Source: Polytrichum commune
Lineage: Eukaryota > Streptophyta > Polytrichopsida > Polytrichales > Polytrichaceae
DNA length: 64,000 bases
NCBI GenBank assembly: GCA_950295325.1
Contig: OX485804.1
Span: 36,766,001 to 36,830,000 of the forward strand
Direction: 5' to 3'
Shown here: positions 1 to 10,258 of the stretch, one piece after another
Layout of the letters: each line of letters starts with the position of its first letter
Position numbering within the stretch: position 1 is the first letter of the stretch
The notes under the pieces: model-generated
Told to the model about the DNA's origin: nothing
What the model saw: the letters and a program-made list of their open reading frames with translations, nothing else
Database searches by the model: none
Made by a program: the position numbers and the translations under genes

Positions 1-1
1 G

Positions 2-2092
2 AAACATGCACAACATCTTCAAGAATGTTTTGATGAGTGTATGAAAGTTGGAATTTCTATTAATACAGCCAAGTCAGTGTTTCTGGTACCATTTGGTAAG
101 TTGGTAGGTCACATAATATCAAAACAAGGGGTTGCGACTGACCCTGAGAAAATCGCAATCATCTCTTCATTACCTATACCAACCACCGTTTCAGAGGTCA
201 AAGGATTTTTAGGACACACGGGCTACTATCGTCGTTTCATCTTTCGTTATTCGGTCATCGCTATGCCATTGACTGAATTGTTAAAGAGGACCGATACCCC
301 ACCCGTTTGGACTCAGGCATGTACGGAAGCCTTTAATAAACTTAAAAAGAAATTAGCCTCTGCACCAATATTAGTAGCTCCTAATTGGGAAAAAGACTTT
401 GAAGTGTATGTAGATGCGTCAAATGTAGCAGTTGGGGCTGTGTTAAGCCAAAAAGATGAGAAAGGTCATGACCATCCTATATACTTTGCTAGTCGTCAAT
501 TAGTTCAGGCAGAGCGTAATTATACAGTCACGGAGAGGGAAGCCCTAGGAATGATCTTCTCAGTGCAAAAGTTTAGACATTACCTATTAGGGTATAAGTT
601 TGTATTCCATGTCGATCACGATGCCCTAAAGTACATGATAAACAAACCCCAATTAAGTGGAAGAATAGCTAGATGGGTTTTATTATTACAAGAGTTCAAT
701 TTCACTATCCAAGTTCGACCTGGTAAGAGTCATGCTAACGCAGACCACTTATCACGGTTAAGTGATGCGTTAGGCACTGAACCCATCGATGACTCCTTCC
801 CCGATGCTGATTTATTTTTCATAGAAAAGGTGTCTCCTGAATACGCTGAGATAATTAACTACTTACAAACCAATACATTCCCTAGGGATTTTTCTAAAAA
901 ACAACAACAGCGATTGGCTTTTAGAGCAGCTCCATACTCGATCATTGCCGACACGTTGTACAAAAAGGGCAAAGATGGTGTATTGAGACGTTGTATTCTG
1001 AGTTCAGAAATACCCTTGATTTTGCAAGGATGTCATAGTGACCCCGCAGGAGGTCATTTTGCGGGGAATGTCACTGCTAGAAAAGTCTTACAAGCATGAT
1101 ATTGGTGGCCCACCCTATTTAATGATTGTGTCACTTACGCTAGACAGTGTGACGTTTGTCAAAGGGTGGGTAAACCTACAGACACATCAGCAATGCCATT
1201 ACACCCTATCCTAACATTGGCACCCTTTGAGAAATGGGGAATTGATTTTGTTGGTCCAATTAACCCTCCTAGTAAGAGTGGACGTCATCGTTATATTTTA
1301 GTTGCTACAGATTATGCCACTAAATGGGCTGAGGCTGAAGCCACTAAACGGGATGATAAAGAAACAGTTGCTAAATTCCTTAAAACTAATATCCTCTCAC
1401 GCTTTGGTTGTCCACGAGAGTTGATTAGCGATAGAGGTACCCATTTTGTTAATGATGTCATTGAGTTATTAACTGATAAATACAAGATTAAACATCGCCT
1501 TACTACCCCATATCACCCGAGAGCCAATGGTCAAACAGAGAAGACTAATGGAATTCTGTGTAAAATCATTACCAAAACGGTCCAAGGTTCTATGGTTGAC
1601 TGGGACATTAAGTTATTGGATGCCTTATGGGCATATCGTACAGCCTATAAAGTCACAACCAAATTTACCCCTTTTCAATTGGTTTATGGCCAAGAGGCTA
1701 TTCTACCCATCGAATTGGAATTACCATCTTTACGTATAGCGTTGGAAGAGCGATTAGATGACTCAGAATCATTAGAGGAACGGATTGCAATGTTGGAAAA
1801 ATTGGATGAAATCCGAGCACAAGCTTATCTCAATACAGCCGCAATTCAAAAATGGCGGAAAACCTACTATGATAGTAAGATGAAGAATAAAGTCATCTCT
1901 GATAATGACTTAGTCTTACTTTATGATAGTCGTTTTCAAAAATTTCCTGGAAAATTTAAAATTCGTTGGCAAGGTCCTTATAAAGTGGTTAAAAGTTATG
2001 AAAATGGCTCTTGCGATCTAGAAGATTTTCAAGGTCGACCCTTAGCTACTCGCATTAATGGCAATCGTCTTAAGATTTATTGTACTAACTGA
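2..2092 (+). pseudogene. Ty3/gypsy retrotransposon pol (RT end, RNase H, integrase), one in-frame stop
   Basis: This is the 3' part of a Ty3/gypsy pol polyprotein; its 5' part lies outside the window. The frame is open from base 2 to the stop at 2090-2092 except for one TGA at 1097-1099. The first ~300 nt encode the end of reverse transcriptase. RNase H follows, with a YVDAS motif near nt 415 and an HVDHD motif near nt 610. The integrase zinc finger (two His near nt 1033-1060, CDVC near 1150) is split by the stop. The integrase core shows WGIDF near 1237, SDRG near 1428 and a catalytic Glu exactly 35 residues after the second Asp. The C terminus has an RWQGPY motif and no chromodomain, which suggests a non-chromoviral (Athila/Tat-type) lineage; that lineage call is inference. 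The stop lies where Gly or a similar residue would precede YWWP, so it is probably a point mutation, although stop readthrough is possible. Confidence 0.93.
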
Positions 2093-2112
2093 GGTCAGTT
2101 AGTATAATAAAT

Positions 2113-2124
2113 AAGGGGGGAAGA
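2113..2124 (+). other. Purine tract 20 nt after pol stop (candidate polypurine tract)
   Basis: AAGGGGGGAAGA lies just after the pol stop codon. In many Ty3 elements such a tract primes plus-strand synthesis and sits directly before the 3' LTR. Here a 955-codon ORF and the likely LTR come later, so this would be an internal tract, or else the LTR is very long (see findings). Confidence 0.4.
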
Positions 2125-2966
2125 TAGTTTGAAAAGTAATAAAGAGCAAATTTTTCAAATTTTTCAAATTACTAGGTAGCACGCCGCGAATTATTAAATT
2201 GGGCAATAATCAAGTTAATCATAACAAAGGGAATTTAAGCATCAGCCTAAAATCAATCTATCAGAGAGAAAAGATAATGCAAAGAACATATTTCGATGAA
2301 GCGATAAAGACAGGTAGGTTGATTTTAAATTTTGAATTGAAATATTAAAACATCAGTGTAGACGTTTTTTTTAATTTGCCTAATTACTACTAAACTTTTA
2401 ATAAAGATTAGATTTCAAAGCCAAAACTAAAACTAGAAATTAATGGTAATAGGCTATAATCTTGGAAATAACACATGATACTCATTTAATTATTTAGGTC
2501 TGATAAGATTGATTGAGCTTAATGGAGGAAGAAATGATTGGAAACAATCTCATGATGAAAATCTGAAGGGTTGTTAAATGATGAAAGCTGGCTATAATCA
2601 TGCAAGGCCCATAATGGGGGCGGGTGAGCCTAACCACTCCCCTCTTAATCATGATTTGTCACACACCACACATGGCGGCGCGAATTCGAGCAAGCTCTTA
2701 CCAAGTTCAGGCTATAATCAAAGGATCCCTCACAAATGCAACAGGTGCATTAGTGGTTACCAGCTGAGAGTGAATCAACGAATGTGTAGTGTGAGTTCGA
2801 GTGTGCATGCCGAGGGAGATTTCAGAGTTCAAATTGTGAGGACTGTGTGAAATTTTGAGTGTTCTCTGAGAATACTGAGCGAAACAAGCAGTAATCTTGA
2901 CTACCATTGAGATTGAGGTTAATCAGGAGAGTGGTTGAGGAGTGGTTTGCAGGCTATAATCAAAAG

Positions 2967-5834
2967 ATGGCAGAGTCGTCAAAGAGGCAGCGCAAGAGGG
3001 GTCGAGTAACAATTGAGCCCTTAGTGTTTCAGGAATTACCAGAGGTTGTGAGAGATCAGATTCGGAAGAGAGAGCCACAAGTGAGAGCTGCTGGGCTATG
3101 GGAGTTTTTGTGTAGGTTAGAAATCTCATGGCCATGGCAAGCAGATTTGTCTGAGTTTTTTGAATCTGCATTGGCGAGTGAGTTTCGAGAGATTAAAGTG
3201 CAGAATGAGAGTGTGCAATTTAACTCAGGGGCTATAGCCAGAGCGACTACCTTACCTGAAGAGGATGGCCAGCCGCTACTCAATGCTGAATTACCTATCA
3301 GTGCGAGGGAATGGGAAGTAGTTTTCAAAGGAGGAAGTTTAGCATTTGATTCAGAGGCTATGGGCTGGTGCATCGAACTAGCGAGCTCACCCTGGAAGGA
3401 ATGGTTGGAAGTGTTTCATCAGAGAATCCAACTGGGTGAGGAGGGGAGCAAAATGGAACATTGCATGGTATGTGCAGCATTCACGGCGCTGATGAGAGGC
3501 ACCAGATACAACTGGGCCGAGGAACTCAGACTCCGCATGCAAGAGGAGATCGAGAAGCAGAGGGAGAAGCGACCGGTACCATTGAGGTGTGCAGGCTATA
3601 TGGGCATTTTGTGCCAGTTGTCGGTTGTGTCCAGTTCTCCAAGTTCCTTTAGATCAGTTCCACCCTTTTTGAGTCGTCCTAGGTATTTTGCTCCATCTCC
3701 GGAGCGTCGCATTGTTATGTCGCCTATAGCCAGTCCGGACCCACCCGAGATTGTAGAGGAAAGCATAGAGTTATGCGGGGATTTTGCAAGCATAGGAGGA
3801 CCTAGGGAAAATTTTCAGGTTTTACCTAGGTTGGTAGTACCTTCACAAATTTTTGAGTTAGGGTCAGAATTGAGCCCCACACCAGAGTCACATGACAGAG
3901 AAGGGGTAATACACAAATTACAAGCAGAATTAACCCTAGCCAAAGAGAAAGAGAGTCAGTTGCAAGGTCTCAACATCAGCTTGCAAATCAGAGAGGCCCA
4001 ACTGGAAGAGAAGCTCACAGAGAGTGTTAAAAGTCAAAAAGAGTGGCAGGATAAGTGTGGAATGGTGTTTACAGAGTTAACCCTAGCCACAAATGAGAAG
4101 AACCAGCTGGTGAAAGAGAAAGAGGCTTTAGAGAGAGAAAAAAATATCTGGGAAGGTCTTAGGGTAAGACAAGAGAAGGCTATAGCCAGTAAGTCCAAAG
4201 AAAATCAATCCCTTAAGGCTCAGATACAAGCTGTCTTTGTGAGTGAGCGGGAGATTTTGGAGAGTGGAGAGAAAATCAAAGAATTAGAAGAGAGGTTGGA
4301 GAGGCAGAACATTGAGCTGGAAGCAAAAAGGAGAAGGATTGAGAGAATGAAGTCAGGTGTGTGGGCCATTGAGAGTGTGTGTCCACCCTTTACCTCCTTG
4401 TTCAAAAACTTTGAGTTACAGCGGGATATCTTCTTTTTGGTCTATAGCCTGCAATCCAACCAAATTCTAAGCAATTCTGATTTTGAGAAGTTATGGGCAG
4501 AATCCCTAATGGATGGGTGTGAGAACCTTCTCACCGAGATTTTAGTGAGAGGAGGATTAAGAGTGACTGATCCCTTCAAGATGTTTCAGAGTATAGCTGA
4601 ATTTGGGGTCAGAGTTTTTACCTACTACACTCAACTGGAGTTGTCACTACAACAAAGAAGACATCAGGTGGCAGCTTTGGAGTTAAACCCACCCCAGCGG
4701 GAGGTAGATCTCCAATTCTGGAATGTAGCGGTTGACACCGCATTGACAATTTGTCCTTTACCCTTGCTGAAGAATTGGGCAGCTGAGTTTGCTAGGGTGA
4801 GGTCGAGTTTAAGAGGGGACAACTTTTTGCAAGCTGCGATGGACGCTAGCTCGGAGAGGTTGGCAACCAGCAAACGACTTGACCTTGGCCCCGGACACTA
4901 CCAATTCAAGTATGACCAGCTGAAGGAGAGAATGCACAGGATGGATCAGCAAATGGAACAGACAGGAGGAAGAGCACAAGTGAATTTGCAGAATCAAGTA
5001 ACGTTCTTTTTACCTCCTCCTAACCAGGTCCATAGGATGCTCAATACTCCGAGCCGAGTAAGAAGCCCATTGGCACATAAGTTCTTGGGAGAGTACGAGG
5101 CCCTGTTCGACGAGGATGTGGAACAGCCAATTCCAACCTGGAAGGCTTTGGAATGGATTTTAGAGGATGTCGGCCAATCAAGACAAGTGAGTACTGATCC
5201 AAGTCAGTCTCATGACAAGGTCTATCGCCGTATCTGTGCTGGATGGAGCAGGGAACCCCCTTTGAATGTGAGGAATGACCTCAGGTTTTGCAACTGCCCG
5301 AGGCGGTACAAGTGGCCTACTAACGCCCTGGTGGATAGTTTGGAATACAATTGGCCACTGATTCCTGGTTCATTCATGACACCTCAGGATTGCAATGTGG
5401 CTTACATGCAATTTTCTTTTGACCATCGCCAGCACCGCGACCCAGTATGTTTTCGAGCCGCGATTTTTGCAGCTATTTTGGGAAGCTGGTGTTTGGAGTA
5501 CAATTTCACTTACAACGTTAATTTGTTGAGCAAGACAAATCGAGAGGCGCTAATTTTGACGAAAATCAATTACCGATCGGCTCGCTGGTTGCGTTGTATG
5601 GAGGCCATATGCTCTACCTATTTCATCATCGGACCACACCATAGCCTGATAAATGAGTTTGGAGCCACCAGGTACGGTGTGATTTCAAGAGCATTGCAGG
5701 TTCAGAGAGAGGTGGAGAACACGATCGTACCTGAAGAAGAGACAATGAGACCGGACTTTGTTGCAGAATATGGCCCTTCGTCTCAGCGACCGTTCCGGAA
5801 CATGGGAGGACCCCACCGCGGAAGAAGACGATAG
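2967..5834 (+). CDS. Env-position extra ORF of the Ty3 element, coiled-coil, plant transposon-protein-like N terminus
   Basis: A 955-residue ORF on the same strand as pol and ~870 nt downstream of it. I chose the ATG at 2967 (context AAAAGATGGC); the frame is open upstream to 2907. Residues 1-15 are basic. Residues ~45-95 contain a pattern of FF near 60, a VQF segment and an LP-containing segment. That pattern recalls the putative plant transposon-protein domain found in plant retroelement ORFs; this is recognition by eye, not a search. Residues ~315-465 are Glu/Lys/Gln-rich and heptad-like, predicting a long coiled coil. The C-terminal ~470 residues are mixed and Trp-rich and end in an Arg-rich tail. 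I see no signal peptide or transmembrane segment, so a true envelope protein is unlikely. A gag-like or nucleic-acid-binding structural role is possible. The frame is intact although pol is broken. Confidence 0.75.
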   Translation: MAESSKRQRKRGRVTIEPLVFQELPEVVRDQIRKREPQVRAAGLWEFLCRLEISWPWQADLSEFFESALASEFREIKVQNESVQFNSGAIARATTLPEEDGQPLLNAELPISAREWEVVFKGGSLAFDSEAMGWCIELASSPWKEWLEVFHQRIQLGEEGSKMEHCMVCAAFTALMRGTRYNWAEELRLRMQEEIEKQREKRPVPLRCAGYMGILCQLSVVSSSPSSFRSVPPFLSRPRYFAPSPERRIVMSPIASPDPPEIVEESIELCGDFASIGGPRENFQVLPRLVVPSQIFELGSELSPTPESHDREGVIHKLQAELTLAKEKESQLQGLNISLQIREAQLEEKLTESVKSQKEWQDKCGMVFTELTLATNEKNQLVKEKEALEREKNIWEGLRVRQEKAIASKSKENQSLKAQIQAVFVSEREILESGEKIKELEERLERQNIELEAKRRRIERMKSGVWAIESVCPPFTSLFKNFELQRDIFFLVYSLQSNQILSNSDFEKLWAESLMDGCENLLTEILVRGGLRVTDPFKMFQSIAEFGVRVFTYYTQLELSLQQRRHQVAALELNPPQREVDLQFWNVAVDTALTICPLPLLKNWAAEFARVRSSLRGDNFLQAAMDASSERLATSKRLDLGPGHYQFKYDQLKERMHRMDQQMEQTGGRAQVNLQNQVTFFLPPPNQVHRMLNTPSRVRSPLAHKFLGEYEALFDEDVEQPIPTWKALEWILEDVGQSRQVSTDPSQSHDKVYRRICAGWSREPPLNVRNDLRFCNCPRRYKWPTNALVDSLEYNWPLIPGSFMTPQDCNVAYMQFSFDHRQHRDPVCFRAAIFAAILGSWCLEYNFTYNVNLLSKTNREALILTKINYRSARWLRCMEAICSTYFIIGPHHSLINEFGATRYGVISRALQVQREVENTIVPEEETMRPDFVAEYGPSSQRPFRNMGGPHRGRRR

Positions 5835-5837
5835 CTT

Positions 5838-5856
5838 TTACGGGACGTAAAAGTAT
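5838..5856 (+). other. Short perfect inverted repeat after the extra ORF
   Basis: CTTTTACG, a GGA spacer, then CGTAAAAG, directly after the stop at 5832-5834. It could form a small RNA hairpin at the 3' end of the ORF. Function is unknown. Confidence 0.5.
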
Positions 5857-5926
5857 TAAGCAGGGGGCTATGTAATACCAATTTTCTGGCCATAGCCTGG
5901 TAGAAAGGAAGAAAAAACTTTTCTTT

Positions 5927-6791
5927 TGTGATAAAGTAACTAAAAAGATGGATGAAAGTTAGTCTAGGATGAAAGCGGCAGGCTATAGGCCGAGGGAAGA
6001 AGTTTCAGGAGTTGCAACCGTCAGGAGCTCCGATCTTGATAAGCGGGCTATCGCCAGAGAGAAGACACTTCTCGTTATATCTACTGAAGCCATAGCTGTA
6101 GAGAATCAGGCTATAGGCGATAGAGTTAGACTCAAGCATAGTTGTTTTTTTGAAGTAGGATCAGAGCTGGAACATCGCCGTCTGTGATAGAGGGATGTAG
6201 CTAAGTAAGATGTAATTAGTTTGAGGAAGTAAAGACAGTTGCATGGAAATGTTGAGTATGGCCATAATATGTATGTGATCATTATTGTTGAATCAGTGCA
6301 CAAGTAGTTTGCACGAGTGAATGAAATTAGCACGACTTGAGTGGAAGGAGTTGAGTCAAGCATGAGGATCTGTGAGTGAAGAAGAGCGGCGACCAAAGAG
6401 TCTGTTGACAAATTAACGAAGTTGATATCGAAGTTGGAGACATATTGGAAAAAGGAGAGAGTGAAAGGTCGCAACCTGCATTGTGAAAGAAACCTGTTGG
6501 ATTGAGATTGAGGAGTTATCTTAAGGTGGAAATCAGAGAGTGATTGGCAGTGAGAGAGAGGAACGAAGCATAAAGAGGGATGGACTATCGCCGAAGTAAA
6601 GATAAATGGAAATGGCCATAGTCTGTAGTTGGGATACAGCGAAGTGAGAGCATCTGTAAGAACTTGAGCAAGAGTTGTCAGAACAGTAGGCATAGCCAAG
6701 GAGATCAGATTAAGGCTGAGATTACCGAGAAAGGAGAGCCGCAGTAGAAACAAGAGAGTTACAGAGCCAACCAAGTTACTGAGAGATACAC

Positions 6792-6840
<49 letters not shown>

Positions 6841-7810
6841 TGCTGAGAGTGGCACAAGAGGAAGAACCGAGAGCTGGTAGGCATGGGCACTGGGAGGTCT
6901 TATAACTGCCTATAGCCTGTGCGAGAGCGAGAGAGAGAATGAGGGAAAGAGAGTTGTCCGAGGTTATCACTAAGAGGGAAGCAATGAGGGCACCAGAAGG
7001 TCCACTTAAGTAACCGAGGTTGTCATGATGATAAAGTAGTTCTGAGTTGAGAGACATTACCTCGAGAGACAAGAAGTTTAGAGGGATTATCGAAACATGA
7101 TGAGAATCGGAGTGTCATGATGATGTCGAGTCGATAAATAATCCAATCCACAAAGAACGTGCTTTGACATGATTAGGAATGAGAAAGATATGGTTTGATG
7201 TGAGAGGAATTAGGCTAGCCGTTGTAATAGGTTGTGTTGGAACCTAATGGCTATAGCCTATGTGTTATGTGATTATGGAAGAAGGATGCAGGAATTCAAG
7301 CATGTCTTGTGTGTTGTGTGGGACAATGAAGAGCATGAGATAAGTGAATTTTTCATTATGAGTAATAAATGATAAATGAGATAAAGTGAAGGAACAAATT
7401 CTTTGAGCAATACAATTTGAATTATGATTGATAGCATTAAATAATCAATTAACGAAGGAAGAAGATACTAACCCCAATAGGATGAAAATCCATTGGAAGA
7501 CTATCGCCAAGATCCGAAAAGACTATTGCCAAAGCCATTGAGCTTCACAACTGCAATAGGTCAAAAACGTAGAGTGATAGAAAATTACCCCAAAGATAGG
7601 ACGGAATCACTCACGACTGAGGAAGCACAAAAGAACCATAAGAGGGGAGGAATGAAGAATTAAAGAAGGAATGGAATAAGAAAGAACCTAAGTTGTTATT
7701 ATGAACCTTAATCCAAAGTGACATTAACCCTTATAGACACTATCTCAGTCTTCCTGGAGACATTGTTCCCTGGGTTTTGTTGTTTAGAGAGAAACCAAAA
7801 ACTTACTACA
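5927..7810 (+). mobile_element. 3' LTR of the Ty3 element (~1.88 kb)
   Basis: The region starts TGTGA and ends ACTACA. Both ends match those of the solo LTR at 26631-28699. The last ~110 bp align clearly between the two (CCCTGGGTTTT block, then AGAGNGAAACC-like, then ACTACA). A purine run (AGAAAGGAAGAAAAAA, 5902-5917) lies shortly before the start and could be the polypurine tract, although nine pyrimidines intervene. The interior has no coding potential. It carries a (GA)n tract at 6792-6838 and many copies of a CTATAGCC/CTATCGCC motif. The left boundary is inferred; the right one is firmer. Confidence 0.65.
6792..6838 (+). repeat. (GA)n microsatellite inside the LTR
   Basis: About 23 GA dinucleotides without interruption. 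It creates spurious Leu-Ser ORFs on the minus strand, which are not genes. Confidence 0.95.
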
Positions 7811-8195
7811 GTACACGTCACCTGCCATATCAAATTTCAAAACATTAGTTAGGGATCAATGAATAATTCAAGTGAACCATCATCACTTAATTTATCTTCT
7901 CTACAATCCAATGGGGATAAGGAACATAACACTCTCATTGTTACTCTCATCAATTGTAATCACAATAGAAAAGTCAAGTACCTTACACCCTTCAGGATGG
8001 TCACATATGTAAAAGAATAGCAATGGGAAAACCCAATGAGAAGAGCCCCATGGATCCACAAGTCGAAGGCCACTGCAAACAGTTTATTGGATTATATTTT
8101 GGATCATATCATCAAACCAATTTCATTAAAATTAATGTGAATCAAGTTTGGATCAAAAAGTATATAAATATCATTCATTATGTATAAAAGTAATG
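7811..8195. other. Unannotated gap
   Basis: AT-rich sequence between the LTR and the Plavaka-like remnant. I see no ORF, repeat pair or structured element here. Confidence 0.5.
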
Positions 8196-9228
8196 TATTG
8201 GTAAGCCCTACTCAAAACTGACACGCTTCAAGGGCTCCATTACAATAAAGAGACATTCGTGTAGAATTTGCAACTTTCTCTCATAATGTTCGGATTTACC
8301 CTTCTCTGCACAAAAGACCAAGTACCAAAACAAATATCAATTATCACTTATTCTAATGCACTTTGATTCAGATTCTAGTAAAAATAAAATAATACAATAT
8401 TTAGAAATAGAGAATGTACCTGAATTCATCACAATAGGAAGAACAGCAAGCAAGACATGTCCAGCTCGCAATGACCTATTCTCGCAAGCAATATTGGCCA
8501 ATGACATTACTAATGGATAGCCTACAACCCTCCGATCATTAGAGAGCGTCGTTTGGTCGCTGTAGAAAATCAATCCAGCCACAACCCCACCCTTGCAATT
8601 GATGTGTATCTGAAGTATAAATCCTCATAGTCAATTATCAGAAATCATACCATCAAGAATATTGGGTATCAAACAATGTATCATACATGTGATCACTACT
8701 AGTAGTATCTTGAATTGTATTCATTATGACATGAAATGCATAAGAGTAAATTTGGAAATTAGTAAACAAACCTGCATTTCATGCCACCACAATGCAGTGT
8801 CAGGTGTGGTGATCACAGAAGAACGGCTTGGATGCAATTTAAAACCTTATACATTACTTGGAGAAGCAAACAACTCTGACAATGCTTCAAGTGGATCTTT
8901 GTAGTAAAGAATGAGCTCTTGTGCATCAATTGGATTTGAAGCAAGGTGATGTTCAATCCAACCCTGTAGCATACCACAAAAATTTGTAAGTTATTGCATA
9001 ATTTAAAAATCATGACAACTCTTTAAAGACATCATGGACATGTAACAAAACAATACATACATGTTCTTGTTTATACAATTCCCCCTCATGAGCTTCATGC
9101 AAAAGCTTTCGCTTCAGGGAATTGTCAACTGCACGACATCTGGTGCTTGCCTGGTGGGAGCCTAACGCTCCACGATTGCTAAAATTGATTGCACCACACC
9201 TTGTACATGCCAATTTTATAGAATCCAT
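8196..9228 (-). pseudogene. Plavaka-like DNA transposase remnant, four exons
   Basis: Four spliceable blocks on the minus strand join in one frame: 9228-9061 (ATG; a Cys-x2-Cys...His...Cys zinc-finger-like start), 8963-8772, 8609-8420, and 8305 to about 8200. Donors read CAT|GTATGT, CAG|GTTTGT and CAG|GTACAT; acceptors read CTACAG, CTTCAG and TGTGCAG. Block 2 has a YYKDPLEAL motif and an ALWWHEMQ motif. Block 3 has FYSDQTTL followed by a GYPLVMSLANI motif. Block 4 has a MEPLK motif. This series matches the conserved core of Plavaka-type (KDZ/CACTA-related) transposases from memory of the family. A TAA interrupts block 2 and a TAG ends block 4, and the rest of the usual protein is missing, so the gene is dead. 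No terminal inverted repeats were found. Confidence 0.65.
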
Positions 9229-10258
9229 CTAAAAATTTCTGGTGAAGCTCAAAATTTCTTTGTTCATGAGGTGCCTCATTTAAAATTGTAGAGTTTGGTT
9301 GCTCCAACTGAAGTGCAGCTCATGTCACAATCGCCAATCTGAAATACCAAAATAACCAATTATTAAATACACAAATGTGAATTTAATTCCAATAAAATGA
9401 TAGTTACATCGTAAAAACCAGGCAACATACACTTGTTTAAGAGCCTGAAAGAGCTAGTGGTCATGTGGAGATAGATAGATAGATAGATGAATTCACGTGT
9501 AAATACCTGCTCTGATGATCAACTTATTAGAAATGCCAATAACATTCTTCTCTAAACCTGTCTCACCTGAGATCATCACGTCATGTTTCCTACCACCCTG
9601 CTGTTACGTGACAGTAAAGAAGGATGAGAAACCTTAAGAAACTGTGAACAATGTAAGGCAAGAATATACGAAATTCCGGCCATTCCTATAATTCTGGCCA
9701 TTCACGTAATGTTCCATTACCTACTTGAGTAAAATGTTCGCAAAGCTTCTTACTATGGCCTTCAGACAAGACGTGTTCAAGAAAGGACAATATATACCTC
9801 CCTACATTGCCCTGTAGAGGCATTCCTTGACCATGTTCAACGGTAGACAACAGCCTACTGCGCCAGTCAATTCACCCTAAATATGTAAATTCAACACCAC
9901 CTTTAAGTTTGCAGCGTCCGAATCATTTCAGTTCAGCGATGAAAAAGAAGCAGTGGCGTGCTGAAATCTGAAGACAATTTCTCTTCTAGATCACAGTAGT
10001 GATGCTCCAGGACTACACGCACATAATTCAATGTCCCGTTGATGCTTCACAAAAAGGACTTCAATTCATAGCATCTATTTCTATTAGAATTGAAATATTA
10101 TTATTTCTATTCATAGCATTGAACGGCTTTCTATTTCTATTAGAAGCTACTCTTTCATTTACACATTCCTCTTGAATCTTAAGTTACCTTGTTCTTTGTG
10201 CACATAATTTTAATCAATGTTATGATCAATGTTTTGATCATAACATTGGTACTTTCAG
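9229..10258. other. Spacer between two divergent decayed genes
   Basis: About 1 kb between the minus-strand Plavaka-like start and the plus-strand exon at 10259. It holds a short (GATA)n run near 9471-9488 and duplicated ATTCCGGCCATTC-like words near 9675. It could contain the start and first exon of the plus-strand gene, but none is convincing. Confidence 0.4.

Noticed and set aside
2578-2850. 90-codon frame between pol and the extra ORF
   Set aside because: No homology. Its repeated GYNQ/GYNH words simply reflect the recurring GGCTATAATCA motif.
6106-7072. Leu/Ser-rich minus-strand frames of 249 and 98 residues
   Set aside because: They arise from the (GA)n tract and purine-rich LTR sequence.
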